Of a stretch of 64,000 nt of DNA, positions 26,038-35,325 are shown one piece after another; positions within the stretch are counted from its first letter, which is position 1, and each line of letters starts with the position of its first letter. Made by a program: the position numbers and the translations under genes. Source of the stretch: Agrobacterium tumefaciens (GTDB lineage Bacteria; Pseudomonadota; Alphaproteobacteria; Rhizobiales; Rhizobiaceae); assembly GCF_005221325.1 (NCBI RefSeq), contig NZ_CP039889.1, positions 1,996,501 through 2,060,500 of the forward strand. Direction: 5' to 3'. The notes under the pieces were generated by a model. It did not search any database and was not told the DNA's origin. It saw only the letters and a program-made list of their open reading frames with translations.

Positions 26038-26580
26038 ATGCAGCTCCAGGAACTGCTCCAGCTAGACGAAGAAATAAAAGAGGACATCAAGCGTTTGGGG
26101 TTCCGGCTCAAGCGCCAAAATCCACCGAGAACAGTTGCGTTCAACTGTTTAGCCGTCTCAGTCGGATTGGCGGAGCAACTCGAGTTCGCTATCCATGTTG
26201 CGTTCGACCACTATGCCGACCAAAGGATTATAATTCACATCGGAAATCTGGGCAAAGAGGACTGCGTTGGTGCGGAGGATGGGGAGGACGACGGTTGGCT
26301 TTGGAAAGATCGCACCATCGAGAATCTCGCTGCTGATCTGCCGTACCTCGCGGCCACCGAAGGTTTGGGATATCATGCGTGGTTATCATTCGCGGGGTCT
26401 ATCATCGATCCCACCATTCGATATTCGATCCCCTCGGATGAGCCGAATTCTAACTCCGTTCCGCTATACATTTCTCGCGATGGAACTTTCCATCCCCCAG
26501 GGCTACGACCGCGCTACAAGAGCTTGAGGGAATTTACATTCACTGATTTTGACGAGATTCGATTGCTGCCGTTGCCATGA
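26038..26580 (+). CDS. Hypothetical acidic protein
   Basis: The ATG at 26038 follows CGAGGA eight bases upstream and gives 180 residues; the frame is open further left to 25945 but without a better start. The protein is acidic, with no signal peptide or membrane segment. It starts with a helical stretch (LQELLQLDEEIKEDIKRL) and has aromatic-rich segments (DDGWLWKDRT, YHAWLSFAG). I recognise no family. Composition and neighbourhood fit an immunity-type or defence-associated protein, but that is only a guess. It stands alone on the plus strand, facing the TIR/zinc-ribbon pair. Confidence 0.55.
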   Translation: MQLQELLQLDEEIKEDIKRLGFRLKRQNPPRTVAFNCLAVSVGLAEQLEFAIHVAFDHYADQRIIIHIGNLGKEDCVGAEDGEDDGWLWKDRTIENLAADLPYLAATEGLGYHAWLSFAGSIIDPTIRYSIPSDEPNSNSVPLYISRDGTFHPPGLRPRYKSLREFTFTDFDEIRLLPLP

Positions 26581-26804
26581 AAAAAGGCGCGGCGCTTTTC
26601 AGCCGTGTCCAACATTGGGTGTTTCGTAAGGTCAACGGGTTGCGCATCGATCAGTCGAAGTGGCGGCTTCACCAAAGGCAAGAAACCGTCGGACGTCCGA
26701 GAGTCAGAACTTGAATCGGTTTTTCGCATATCGTTACCCGAGAACTGTTGTACTAGAATTCGTCCGGGCGGCACGTGTGTCAACCCGCAAGTGGTGATCC
26801 ACCG

Positions 26805-26969
26805 TTAGCCCCAACCACCGCGAATGTCGGTACGCCGACACTCGGGACATGCAACGGCCGATACTCGTCTGTCCTCGCGCTTCGCCTCCTGTCGCTCTGC
26901 AGGAGTCAGAACTTCAACCTCGAAGCGATGTCCGCAATTCAAGCACTGGAAGCGTTTGAGTTCAGTCAT
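26805..26969 (-). CDS. Small zinc-ribbon protein overlapping the TIR gene
   Basis: This 54-residue protein begins MTELKRFQCLNCGHRFEVEV and has a second knuckle, ACPECRRTD, so two Cys-x-x-Cys pairs should bind one zinc ion. A charged helix (LTPAERQEAKREDRR) lies between them. Its ATG at 26969 lies inside the last codons of the TIR gene (8-bp overlap), so the two are almost surely translated together. FmdB-like small zinc ribbons can act as adaptors or nucleic-acid binders. Here a partner role for the TIR protein is inferred from the overlap. Confidence 0.7.
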   Translation of the reverse strand: MTELKRFQCLNCGHRFEVEVLTPAERQEAKREDRRVSAVACPECRRTDIRGGWG

Positions 26970-27909
26970 ATTCGATCCCCGCGTGTCCGATGAATTCGAG
27001 CCAAAGGGCTTCCGCAGCCTGTTGAGCGTCATACTTGCTGTTGTCACGTCCCATAAGGCCACCAAAGCCTAAGGTCAGGTACATATTGTAGTCATCGGCA
27101 TTGACGCGGATCGAACCGTTCGACGTGTTAGTGCCGGCATGGGCTTCGAACACGTAATTGATGTCCCCGAAATGGTGCCTGCTGCCTTTGCTGTTGTGAA
27201 CGGTAATGTGTGCTTCCCGGCCACCTTTTATGCCCCGGTTCACGACGGTGCAGGTAAAGGAGCTATCACTCATCCTGTGGAACTTGGCTTTCAGGTCGTC
27301 AATTCCGCTGAGTTCATCGCACGAGCTCTTGAAGTAGTCGCGGATAACCTCATAGGCTTGATCAATAAACTCTCCTCGCTGAATTGAATCGAATTCTTGC
27401 TTGATTTTGATCCGACGGCCTGACGTCACCGCGGCCGACGGTCCCGTGCCGACCGGAACGGTATCCGTTTTACCCGTAGAAACCAGCCGACGGATGCCGG
27501 AAACAACGTCAAGATAGGCGACGTTCGCGTTGGTCCATTCGGATATCGGCTTGCCGTCCTTAGGCAAAGCCATGAATTGTCGAAAGGGGGAAGAAAGCCA
27601 GTCGCACGGCTCGACGATCACCGGAACGATATGGAGCTTACCGTTCTCGAAAAGTCGGAGCGCCTCCTCGAATTCCTTTTCGTAGCAGTAGTTGGAAGCG
27701 ATGTAATCGGGACTGACCAGAGCGATGAACAGATCGCTCGATCGCAAGGCGTCCATCACCGCTTTGTCCAGCTTCGCACCTGCAACGATTTGGTGATCGG
27801 TCCAGGTTTCAACGGAGCCTTCACGCTGAAGAAGCGACATATGCTTATGCAGCCTGTCGAGATACTTCTCATCAGCGTGCGAATAGGAGATAAACGCGCT
27901 TAATGCCAA
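26962..27909 (-). CDS. TIR-domain protein with unknown C-terminal domain (candidate defence effector)
   Basis: The best start is the TTG at 27909, five bases after GAGGT, giving 315 residues. Residues 3-130 are a TIR domain: AFISYSHADEKYLDRL, then ETWTDHQI, SSDLFIALVSPDYIAS and YCYEKEFEEAL, where Glu77 or Glu79 is placed like the catalytic glutamate of NAD-cleaving TIRs. After a Gly/Ser-rich linker (about 150-170) comes a roughly 150-residue domain of unknown family, ending ALWLEFIGHAGIEYD. Bacterial TIR proteins deplete NAD or make signalling molecules during phage infection. It overlaps the zinc-ribbon gene by 8 bp. Function is inferred from the TIR domain. Confidence 0.8.
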   Translation of the reverse strand: MALSAFISYSHADEKYLDRLHKHMSLLQREGSVETWTDHQIVAGAKLDKAVMDALRSSDLFIALVSPDYIASNYCYEKEFEEALRLFENGKLHIVPVIVEPCDWLSSPFRQFMALPKDGKPISEWTNANVAYLDVVSGIRRLVSTGKTDTVPVGTGPSAAVTSGRRIKIKQEFDSIQRGEFIDQAYEVIRDYFKSSCDELSGIDDLKAKFHRMSDSSFTCTVVNRGIKGGREAHITVHNSKGSRHHFGDINYVFEAHAGTNTSNGSIRVNADDYNMYLTLGFGGLMGRDNSKYDAQQAAEALWLEFIGHAGIEYD

Positions 27910-28357
27910 GGTACACCTCAGTAGTGAGTCGAAACCGAAGACCACACTAAGCCTCCGCACATTCACCACCAAGTAGTATCACTCCCCTTCCACACGTATT
28001 TCCAGAGCCCGACGTCATTTTAAGAACCTGCTGCTAAGGCAAAGGCACCCCACGTCCCTGATTCAGAGACGCCGGTGGCTCGGACAGGACCTTCGTTTGC
28101 CGAGAAGGCACAAACTGTGGCCGTTCATCTGAACAACGAGATTCACGGTATCTAGGTCACCGTTACCCAGGACAGGCCGCTTGTGTTTACGGTCCGAACT
28201 ACCGGAAGCATCAAGTTAAAGGTCCAGCTTCTATTCGGGGGACCTGATCGCGGACATTGATGAGGTGTTTGTCGAACCCGATCTACGCAGATAAGGCCGA
28301 TGCCGGCGTTTCACGCAGGAACTCTGTCGCTCGCTTCACCTAATCAGCTTCAACAAA
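27910..28357. other. Intergenic region
   Basis: About 450 bases with no intact gene. Around 28240-28293 the plus strand could encode YSGDLIADIDEVFVEPDLRR and a stop, possibly the tail of a lost gene, but I cannot identify it. Confidence 0.4.
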
Positions 28358-28705
28358 ATGACGCTGTACGCTGTTCACGATGGGCGCGTAACTTGGGGGG
28401 CTTTTGGCTTTCGCCCAACCCGTGGCGCGTGGAAAACACATAAAGAGAAAATTGAGAAGAGCTTTCGAGCGCATCAACAAGAATTTCCGCCGGAGATTGC
28501 ACAAGATATCAGCGATTTGATCTCGGCTAACCAGATCAGTGTTTTCCCGCTAATAGCCAACATCGCAGTCGACAATCAGTTGTTGCCAGAAGAATTGTCG
28601 ACCAGAATTCTTGGTAGTCTAAAAGGGTGGCATGGAGAATTCGATGATGGTTCGTTCGTGCTGAAAAGCGCTGTCGCCGATCTTATGCCTTATTCGTTGG
28701 CGTAG
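28358..28705 (+). CDS. Hypothetical protein
   Basis: A 115-residue frame from an ATG at 28358 without a good ribosome binding site. The first part (YAVHDGRVTWGAFGFRPTRG) and a helical middle (EIAQDISDLISANQISVFPL) look protein-like. I recognise no family, signal peptide or membrane segment. It could be the remaining C-terminal part of a larger gene, because the region upstream looks decayed. It is the last gene before an AT-rich stretch that marks the change to core-like DNA. Confidence 0.45.
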   Translation: MTLYAVHDGRVTWGAFGFRPTRGAWKTHKEKIEKSFRAHQQEFPPEIAQDISDLISANQISVFPLIANIAVDNQLLPEELSTRILGSLKGWHGEFDDGSFVLKSAVADLMPYSLA

Positions 28706-28988
28706 TGAAATGTATAAATCTCAGAAATCATATGTAATATGAGTATAAGTGAATGTTATCTTAGGTTTCTGAGTGCAAATGTTGATTTATTCGCCATTGT
28801 AGACATAATGTGCTTAAAAATATATACTAAAAATCCAAAGCGTGCGGTATTGTCGCTGTTTTGCTCGGTTTTTTTGAAATTTTACTAAATAAAATCAAAT
28901 TATACTCAGGTCACTTCGGTGACTCCCGGTCAGAATGCGTGACTCCTTACATATAATTTTCCAGACGCCTCTTGCCTGCGATAATTTA
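28706..28988. other. AT-rich intergenic stretch at the edge of the accessory region
   Basis: No gene. Base composition is strikingly AT-rich (about 28,706-28,905), unlike the GC-rich genes that begin at 29,009. The right end must contain the marR promoter. Confidence 0.5.
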
Positions 28989-29002
28989 CGGGTATATACC
29001 CG
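28989..29002 (+). promoter_or_regulatory. Palindromic operator in front of the marR gene
   Basis: CGGGTATATACCCG is a perfect 14-bp palindrome ending six bases before the marR ATG. A near copy lies before the MFS gene (29427-29440). It is the likely binding site of the MarR protein. Confidence 0.75.
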
Positions 29003-29008
29003 AGACAA

Positions 29009-29410
29009 ATGCCAAACGATAGCTGCCACTGCATTCTGTTGCGCAAAGCATCCCGCAAGGTTTCGTCCTATTATGACGAGGCGCTGGCGCCGCTTGGCGT
29101 GAATATCGGCCAGTTCAGCCTGTTGCGGAACATCAACCGCACGGCCCCTGTTTCGCTGACCGACCTTGCCGTGCGGGTGGAATTGGATCGCTCCACCGTC
29201 GGCCGCAATGCCAGGGTGCTGGCCCGCATGGGGTTGGTCGCCATCGGTCACGGTAAGGACCAGCGAGAGGCGATGCTGACCGTGACGGAGGAGGGGCAGG
29301 CGATCCTGAAGACGGGCGCACCGCTCTGGGACGGCGTGCAGGACGAAATCGAGGCCCGGCTGGGCCCGGAAAAGACCGCACAATTGCAGGAACTGCTCGC
29401 AGCCCTGTAA
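29009..29410 (+). CDS. MarR-family transcriptional regulator
   Basis: The 133-residue protein has the MarR winged helix: VNIGQFSLLRNIN, then SLTDLAVRVELDRSTVGRNA as recognition helix, and the wing GHGKDQREAMLTVTEEG. Four N-terminal residues including Cys6 and Cys8 could sense oxidants, though this is speculative. No Shine-Dalgarno is visible, because the palindromic operator fills the space just before the ATG; a leaderless transcript is possible. It probably represses itself and the MFS gene, whose leader carries a matching operator, and responds to a small toxic compound. Confidence 0.9.
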   Translation: MPNDSCHCILLRKASRKVSSYYDEALAPLGVNIGQFSLLRNINRTAPVSLTDLAVRVELDRSTVGRNARVLARMGLVAIGHGKDQREAMLTVTEEGQAILKTGAPLWDGVQDEIEARLGPEKTAQLQELLAAL

Positions 29411-29426
29411 TTTTTTGATCATGAAG

Positions 29427-29440
29427 CGGGTATATGCCCG
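29427..29440 (+). promoter_or_regulatory. Second MarR-type operator, upstream of the MFS gene
   Basis: CGGGTATATGCCCG differs by one base from the palindrome at 28989-29002 and lies 38 bases before the MFS start codon. Confidence 0.7.
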
Positions 29441-29478
29441 TAAGACTCGGCCGAAGGCCATGGAAAGGGACCTTGAAC

Positions 29479-30774
29479 ATGCTCTCCACACGCCTTGCCA
29501 GCTGGATGGCCGGCAGAAACCTGCATTACGGTTGGGTCGTTGCGCTCACCACCTTTCTGACCATGCTGGCCACCGCCGGTGCAATGGGATCTGCGGGGGT
29601 GATGATCCAGCCGCTGCACCAGGAATTCGGCTGGGATATCGCCGATATTTCCTCCGCCATGGCGGTGCGGCTGGTGCTTTTTGGTCTTCTCGGGCCTTTC
29701 GCCGCCGCCTTCATGAACCATTTCGGCATCCGGCAGGTGGTATCGACGGCGCTCGCCCTGATCATGGGTGGCATCGTCGCATCCTTTTTCATGACGCAGG
29801 TCTGGCAATTGCTGCTTCTCTGGGGTGTGGTGATCGGTGTGGGCACCGGCATGACCGCACTGGTGCTGGGTGCGACGGTGGCGTCACGCTGGTTTTCCAA
29901 ACGCCGGGGCCTCGTGATCGGCCTGATGACGGCCAGCAACGCCACGGGTCAGCTGGTGTTTCTGCCGCTGCTGGCGGCACTGACCGAGGCCTATGGCTGG
30001 CGGACGGCCCTGACGCTCTCCGTTGCGGTGATTGCAACCGCCATGGTCCTCGTTCTGCTTCTGATGAGCGACCACCCTGCCGATGTCGGCCTGCCGGCTT
30101 ATGGCGAAACGGCGGTGGTAAAACCGCCGAAGCAGGACCACAATCTTCTCGCCACGCTGGCCTCACCGCTGGTGACGCTGAAAAGCGTGTCCGGGAACCC
30201 TGTCTTCTGGGTCCTGTTCGGTACATTCTTCGTCTGTGGTCTTTCGACCAATGGCCTGATCCAGACCCACTGGATTTCGATCTGCGGTGATTTCGGCATG
30301 GCCGCGGTCACGGCGGCGGGCACGCTGGCGGTGATCGGCATTTTCGATTTCTTCGGTACGATCTTCGCCGGCTGGCTTTCCGACCGTTTCGACAACCGGT
30401 TCCTGCTGTTCTGGTTTTACGGTCTGCGTGGCCTCTCGCTGATTTATCTCTCCTTCTCCGGTTTCAGCTTCGTCGAGCTTTCGGTCTTCGCCGTCTTCTA
30501 CGGGCTGGACTGGGTGGCGACCGTGCCGCCGACGGTGAAGTTGGCCGCCGAAAATTTCGGCCGTGAAAAAGCGGGTCTGGTTTTCGGCTGGGTCTTTGCC
30601 GGCCACCAGCTGGGGGCCGCCACCGCCGCTTTCGGCGCCGGCTTCTTCAAGAGCGATTTCGATACCTATATGCCCGCACTGCAGATTGCCGGCCTGATGT
30701 GCATGATCGCGGCTTTCTCGGTGCTGCTTCTCAGGAAGCCCGGTTCCTCCGCCCTGACGCCGCAGGCGGCCTGA
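29479..30774 (+). CDS. Major facilitator superfamily transporter
   Basis: The ATG at 29479 gives 431 residues with 12 predicted membrane helices; an ATG at 29434 inside the operator is less likely. The loop between helices 2 and 3 region and TVASRWFSKRRGLVIGLMTA match the oxalate/formate-antiporter-like MFS group. The second half begins near residue 215. Substrate is unknown; control by a MarR repressor suggests an exporter or an importer of an aromatic or toxic compound. It forms a two-gene unit with marR and is followed by a strong terminator. Confidence 0.88.
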   Translation: MLSTRLASWMAGRNLHYGWVVALTTFLTMLATAGAMGSAGVMIQPLHQEFGWDIADISSAMAVRLVLFGLLGPFAAAFMNHFGIRQVVSTALALIMGGIVASFFMTQVWQLLLLWGVVIGVGTGMTALVLGATVASRWFSKRRGLVIGLMTASNATGQLVFLPLLAALTEAYGWRTALTLSVAVIATAMVLVLLLMSDHPADVGLPAYGETAVVKPPKQDHNLLATLASPLVTLKSVSGNPVFWVLFGTFFVCGLSTNGLIQTHWISICGDFGMAAVTAAGTLAVIGIFDFFGTIFAGWLSDRFDNRFLLFWFYGLRGLSLIYLSFSGFSFVELSVFAVFYGLDWVATVPPTVKLAAENFGREKAGLVFGWVFAGHQLGAATAAFGAGFFKSDFDTYMPALQIAGLMCMIAAFSVLLLRKPGSSALTPQAA

Positions 30775-30782
30775 GGGTAAAA

Positions 30783-30813
30783 GAGGGCGCCAGACCGGCG
30801 CCCTCCCGCTTTT
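30783..30813 (+). terminator. Rho-independent terminator after the MFS gene
   Basis: A perfect 9-bp stem, GAGGGCGCC and GGCGCCCTC, with a five-base loop is followed by CCGCTTTT. Confidence 0.8.
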
Positions 30814-31046
30814 CGGGTGTATGAAGCAGGCTTCACAGGACAACGCCTGTTGCGCAACTGTCACAGTTCCGCTTGCTTCTTTGGCCTGACGAGCGATCGT
30901 CGTTCCCATTTGATCCATCTCAATCGGCCCGCCCCGTCCATCGCCATAGTGGCTGCGATCCGGTGCGGCAGGCGAAGAGTCGCCGGCCCGCCGTCATCAG
31001 CCGGTTCGGGGTTTGCCCGGCTGTACTGCGCTATAGGAGAGATGGA

Positions 31047-31733
31047 ATGACGAAGATGAACAGCAAGACCGCCCTGCTGGCCAGCGTTGCGGCAATGATG
31101 ATGGCAAACGGCGTGGCGGCCGCCGATCTGGCCCCGGCAGCACCGGCCCCCACCGCCGAAGAAGCGATTGCGGCGGCAAGCCCATGGATGCTGCGCGTGC
31201 GCGGCCTCGGCGTCATCACCAATGACAGCGGCAGCGTCGATGGCGTTCCGGGTGCGGGCCTGTCCTATTCGGATACCGTGATCCCCGAACTCGATATCAG
31301 CTATTTCTTCACGCCGAATTTTGCCGCCGAACTCATCCTCGGCACCACCTATGCCAAGATCAACGGTGAGGGTGTACTGGCCGGCACGCCGGTCGGCAAG
31401 ACATGGCTGCTGCCGCCGACACTGACGCTGCAATATCACTTCACCGATTTCGGCGCCTTCAAGCCCTATGTCGGTGCAGGCGTGAACTATTCGTTGTTTT
31501 ACAACCAGTCGGAAAAGCCCGGCTTCAGCAACCTCGATGTCAAGAACAAGCTCGGTGCTGCCGTGCAGGTCGGTTTCGACTATATGCTCGACGAGCATTG
31601 GGGCGTGAACTTTGATGTGAAGAAAATCTTCCTCAAGACCGACTGGACGGCGGAACTCGGCGGTACGCCGATTAGCGGCAAGGCCAAGCTCGATCCCTGG
31701 CTGATCGGCGCGGGTATCACCTATCGCTTCTGA
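31047..31733 (+). CDS. OmpW-family outer-membrane protein
   Basis: The ATG at 31047 has AGGAGA seven bases upstream; longer frames to the left add unlikely sequence. The 228-residue protein has a signal peptide ending VAAADL and then an 8-stranded OmpW barrel. Typical pieces are WMLRVRGLGVIT, LDISYFFTPNFAAELILG, TLTLQYHF, KPYVGAGVNYSLFY and the terminal DPWLIGAGITYRF with final Phe. OmpW forms a small hydrophobic channel and is often stress- or iron-regulated. The gene is monocistronic here. Confidence 0.92.
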   Translation: MTKMNSKTALLASVAAMMMANGVAAADLAPAAPAPTAEEAIAAASPWMLRVRGLGVITNDSGSVDGVPGAGLSYSDTVIPELDISYFFTPNFAAELILGTTYAKINGEGVLAGTPVGKTWLLPPTLTLQYHFTDFGAFKPYVGAGVNYSLFYNQSEKPGFSNLDVKNKLGAAVQVGFDYMLDEHWGVNFDVKKIFLKTDWTAELGGTPISGKAKLDPWLIGAGITYRF

Positions 31734-31941
31734 CCCCGGATAGGCCTGAGCCCCACCTTTGACGGGCGGTGCTTTCTGAGTTATACGGACGGCCACGGGC
31801 AGAGAGCCCCGGCCGTCCGCAGGCATTTTGCCCCTGGTGAAGCTCTTTTCCTGATAACGGTCATCACCATGTTTTGCATGTCGTCGATGGCAACGCGGAC
31901 ACCCTTCGGAAAATTCGGCATGTCAATGTTGGAGAACCGTT

Positions 31942-32385
31942 ATGAACGTGTCCAAACCGCTTCCGGCACTTGAGGGGCTGAAGGAGCAGGTAAAACGCCT
32001 GCGGGCCGCCCTTGAAGGGCAGGGGCAGACAGTTACCCACTCAAAAGCTCTGGAACTTATCGCCGCCCAATATGGCTTCCGCGACTGGAACACCCTGCAC
32101 GCGGCCGCCGGCAATCGCCCCGCCTTCAATCCCTATCTGCTGGGTTCAAGGGTGGAAGGCTTCTACCTCGGCCAGCCTTTCGTCGCCTCTGTGCTCGGCG
32201 TCCAGGCGCTCGGCGGTGACCCGGAACGCTACCGGCTCACTCTCCATCTCGACGACCCCGTCGATGTCGTGACCTTCGAGAGCTTCTCCGCCTTCCGGCA
32301 GCGCGTCCACTGCAATATTGACGCATCCGGCCGCACGGTGGAGAAAACCTCCAACGGCCGGCCGCAGGTGGAGCTGGTGTGGTAA
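31942..32385 (+). CDS. Glyoxalase-related small protein (PF20066-like)
   Basis: The 147-residue protein starts at an ATG with GGAGA six bases upstream. Its opening, LPALEGLKEQVKRLRAALEG followed by ALELIAAQYGFRDWNTLHA, is the conserved N-terminal segment seen in proteins annotated as glyoxalase-superfamily-related. The second half (EGFYLGQPFVASVLGVQ to VHCNIDASGRTVEKT) is beta-rich and has no metal-binding glyoxalase residues that I can place. Its role is unknown. It converges on the ugp operon with a shared hairpin between. Confidence 0.75.
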   Translation: MNVSKPLPALEGLKEQVKRLRAALEGQGQTVTHSKALELIAAQYGFRDWNTLHAAAGNRPAFNPYLLGSRVEGFYLGQPFVASVLGVQALGGDPERYRLTLHLDDPVDVVTFESFSAFRQRVHCNIDASGRTVEKTSNGRPQVELVW

Positions 32386-32415
32386 AATAGCCGGGTAAAG
32401 TTTCCGAAGCGAAAG

Positions 32416-32439
32416 GACACCCGCCGAAGGGCGGGTGTC
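32416..32439. terminator. Bidirectional terminator-like hairpin between convergent genes
   Basis: A perfect 10-bp stem, GACACCCGCC and GGCGGGTGTC, with loop GAAG. T-runs are weak on both sides (CCTTTC on the ugp side). Confidence 0.6.
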
Positions 32440-32457
32440 GATCATAGCTACGGCGTC

Positions 32458-33519
32458 TTAGATGCGCTTGCCCGCCGCATCGAACAGGTGGAAATCCTTT
32501 GCCTGCGCGGCGATCTTCAGCATCTCGCCTATGCGCAGTTGGGAACGGCCGGGCACGCGGAAGACGATGGTGGTGCCGTCTGTAAACGAGCCGTGCACAT
32601 AGCTTTCCGCGCCCACCAGTTCCACGGCGTCCACCTGTACCGTGCCGGTGAAGGCGGCATCGGCGGGTTCGGCTTCCGCCAGCGTGATGTCTTCCGGGCG
32701 GATGCCGAGCGTGGCGGCGGTCTGCGGCAATGCGGCAGCGCCGTTCACCGACCAGCCGGCCGGGCCATTGGACGAGGCTGCACCATGGGCGAGAAGGTTC
32801 ATGGAGGGCGAGCCGATGAAGGTGGCGACGAAGGTGGTGGCCGGTTTTTCGTAGAGCTCGATCGGCGTGCCCATCTGCTCGATGCGGCCCGCATTCAGCA
32901 CCACCAGCCGGTCGGCCAGCGTCATGGCCTCCATCTGGTCATGGGTGACATAAACGCTTGTCGTGGCGAGCGAACGTTGTAGGCGGCGGATTTCGACGCG
33001 CATCTGCACGCGCAGCTTGGCATCGAGGTTGGAGAGCGGCTCGTCGAACAGGAAGGCTGCCGGCTTGCGCACGATGGCGCGGCCCATGGCCACCCGCTGG
33101 CGCTGGCCGCCGGAAAGCTGGCGTGGCTTGCGCTCCAGGAACTGCTCGATTTCCAGCGCCTTGGCCGCCTCGGTAATGCGCCGGTCGATCTCCTCCTTCG
33201 GCGTGTTGCGGTTCTTCAGGCCATAGGCAAGGTTCTGCCGCACCGTCATATGCGGATAAAGCGCATAGTTCTGGAACACCATGGCGATGTCGCGGTCAGA
33301 GGGCTCGAGATCGTTGACGACACGGTCACCGATGATGATCTGGCCGCCGGAAATGCCTTCCAGGCCGGCGATCATGCGCAGCAGGGTGGATTTTCCGCAG
33401 CCGGAGGGGCCGACGAGCACGATCATCTCGCCGTCGGCGATCTCCATCGATACGCCCTTGATGGCGTCGACATTACCGCCGTAAACCTTGCGGACGTCTT
33501 TCAGCGCAATTTTTGCCAT
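32458..33519 (-). CDS. ugpC: sn-glycerol-3-phosphate ABC importer, ATP-binding protein UgpC
   Basis: The 353-residue ATPase shows Walker [11 protein letters not shown]-loop [13 protein letters not shown], signature [14 protein letters not shown], Walker B FLFDEP and H-loop THDQ, followed by a C-terminal TOBE/MalK-like regulatory domain (from about 235). It is the last gene of ugpBAEC: its ATG shares a base with the stop of ugpE (TAATG). It powers uptake of glycerol-3-phosphate and phosphodiesters. It differs from the second MalK-type ATPase at 49271-50347, which belongs to another importer. Confidence 0.95.
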   Translation of the reverse strand: MAKIALKDVRKVYGGNVDAIKGVSMEIADGEMIVLVGPSGCGKSTLLRMIAGLEGISGGQIIIGDRVVNDLEPSDRDIAMVFQNYALYPHMTVRQNLAYGLKNRNTPKEEIDRRITEAAKALEIEQFLERKPRQLSGGQRQRVAMGRAIVRKPAAFLFDEPLSNLDAKLRVQMRVEIRRLQRSLATTSVYVTHDQMEAMTLADRLVVLNAGRIEQMGTPIELYEKPATTFVATFIGSPSMNLLAHGAASSNGPAGWSVNGAAALPQTAATLGIRPEDITLAEAEPADAAFTGTVQVDAVELVGAESYVHGSFTDGTTIVFRVPGRSQLRIGEMLKIAAQAKDFHLFDAAGKRI

Positions 33520-34367
33520 TACTTCTCGGTCTCCACCAAACCTTTGACGAACCAGCGCTGCATCAGCACCACAACGATAATAGGGGGGATGATGGCGAGG
33601 ATCGCCGTCACCATCACATAATTCCAGGGCGTCGAAGCGTCGGTGAAATCCACCATGCGCTTGAGGCCGATGATGATCGTGTTCATCTTGGCATCGTTGG
33701 TCACGAGCAGCGGCCAGAGATATTGGGTCCAGCCATAGATGAACAGGATCACGAAAAGAGCGGCGATATTGGTTCTCGACAGCGGCAGCAGAATATCGCG
33801 CATGAAGCGGAACGGGCCGGCATTGTCGATACGCGCCGCCTCGACCAGTTCACCGGGAATGGTCAGGAAGAACTGCCGGAACAGGAACGTCGCCGTTGCA
33901 GACGCCATCAGCGGCAGTGTCAGGCCGGCATAGGTGTCAATCAGCCCAAGATCGACGATGACCTTGTAGGTGGGCAGGATACGCACTTCCACCGGCAGCA
34001 TGAGCGTGATGAAGATCATCCAGAAAAAGCCCATGCGGAAGGGGAAGCGGAAAAACACGATGGCGAAGGCTGACAGGAACGAAATGACGATCTTGCCGAT
34101 GGCGATGGCGAGCGCCACGACGAAGCTGTTGAACAGCAGCCGCTCGAGGCTGACGCCGACCACTCTTTCGACACCGCCGGCCATGGCCTCGGTGTAATTC
34201 GCGCTGAGATGATCGCCGGGCAGCAGCGACATGGGCGGGCGGATGATGTCATTCGACGTCATGGATGAGGCGATGAAGGTGTAATAGATCGGGAAGGCCA
34301 CGATGATGATGCCGAGAACCAGCATCAGATGGGCGATCACGCGGGCAATGGGACGATTTTCAATCAT
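33519..34367 (-). CDS. ugpE: sn-glycerol-3-phosphate ABC importer, permease UgpE
   Basis: The 282-residue membrane protein has six helices and the MalG-type EAA loop ([22 protein letters not shown]). The N-terminal [27 protein letters not shown] and the periplasmic segment with PGDHLSANY are characteristic of UgpE. It lies between ugpA (gap 9 bp) and ugpC (one-base overlap) in a tight operon. Confidence 0.95.
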   Translation of the reverse strand: MIENRPIARVIAHLMLVLGIIIVAFPIYYTFIASSMTSNDIIRPPMSLLPGDHLSANYTEAMAGGVERVVGVSLERLLFNSFVVALAIAIGKIVISFLSAFAIVFFRFPFRMGFFWMIFITLMLPVEVRILPTYKVIVDLGLIDTYAGLTLPLMASATATFLFRQFFLTIPGELVEAARIDNAGPFRFMRDILLPLSRTNIAALFVILFIYGWTQYLWPLLVTNDAKMNTIIIGLKRMVDFTDASTPWNYVMVTAILAIIPPIIVVVLMQRWFVKGLVETEK

Positions 34368-34376
34368 CGGTGATCC

Positions 34377-35258
34377 TCAGCCGTAATGCACGCGCTTCTC
34401 GACGAAGCGGAACTGGAAGGCGGTCAGCGCAATGACGATCACCATCAGGATCACGGACTGCGCGGCGGAAGAGCCGAGGTTCAGGTTCACGAAGCCATCA
34501 TTATAGACCTTGTAGACCAGCGTTTCCGTCGCCTTGGCGGGGCCGCCGCCGGTGACGGCATGGATGATGCCGAAGGTATCGAAGAAGGCGTAAACCGTGT
34601 TGACGACCAGCAGGAAGAAAGTTGTCGGCGCCAGCAGCGGGAAAACGATGGTCCAGAAGCGCCGCGAACCGCGCGCACCATCAATGGAAGCCGCTTCCAG
34701 CAATGATTTCGGAATTGCCTGTAAACCCGCGACAAAAAACAGGAAATTATAGCTGATCTGTTTCCACGCAGCGGCGGCGACGACCAGCAGCATGGCCTGA
34801 TTGCCATCAAGCAGCGGGTCCCACATGATGCCGTTGCGGCGCAGGATATAGGAGAAGGTGCCCATGGCAGGGTTGAACATGAACAGCCACAACATGCCGG
34901 CGACAGCAGGCGCCACGGCATAGGGCATGATCATCATGGTGCGGTAAAAGCCCTTGCCGCGCACCACGCGGTCGGCAGCCGTTGCCAGAAGCAGTGCCAG
35001 CCCCATGGAAACGAGTGCGGTGAGCACGCTGAAAATGACCGTGACCTTCAGCGAGTTCAGATAGCTTTCATCAGAAAGGACCGCGGAAAAATTGGCCAGC
35101 CCGACGAAATTGCTGCTCAGCCCGAAGGCGTCCTCGCGCATGGTCGACTGGTAGAGCGCCTGGCTTGCAGGCCAGAAGAAAAAGATCACTGTCAGGATGA
35201 TCTGCGGGGCGACCAGCAGATAGGGCAGGATCTTGTTGGGGAATACGACGCTTTGCAC
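34377..35258 (-). CDS. ugpA: sn-glycerol-3-phosphate ABC importer, permease UgpA
   Basis: The best start is the GTG at 35258 with AGGAG five bases upstream, giving 293 residues, the family length; the frame is open to 35423 but the extra residues have no similarity. The start reads [18 protein letters not shown], typical of UgpA. Six membrane helices and the EAA loop ([22 protein letters not shown]) follow. It pairs with UgpE to form the channel. Confidence 0.95.
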   Translation of the reverse strand: MQSVVFPNKILPYLLVAPQIILTVIFFFWPASQALYQSTMREDAFGLSSNFVGLANFSAVLSDESYLNSLKVTVIFSVLTALVSMGLALLLATAADRVVRGKGFYRTMMIMPYAVAPAVAGMLWLFMFNPAMGTFSYILRRNGIMWDPLLDGNQAMLLVVAAAAWKQISYNFLFFVAGLQAIPKSLLEAASIDGARGSRRFWTIVFPLLAPTTFFLLVVNTVYAFFDTFGIIHAVTGGGPAKATETLVYKVYNDGFVNLNLGSSAAQSVILMVIVIALTAFQFRFVEKRVHYG

Positions 35259-35325
35259 GGCGATCTCCTGATGAGATGGAAGTGCCGCCCGCACCGGATA
35301 AGGATGCGGGCGGGGCAGGGATCGT

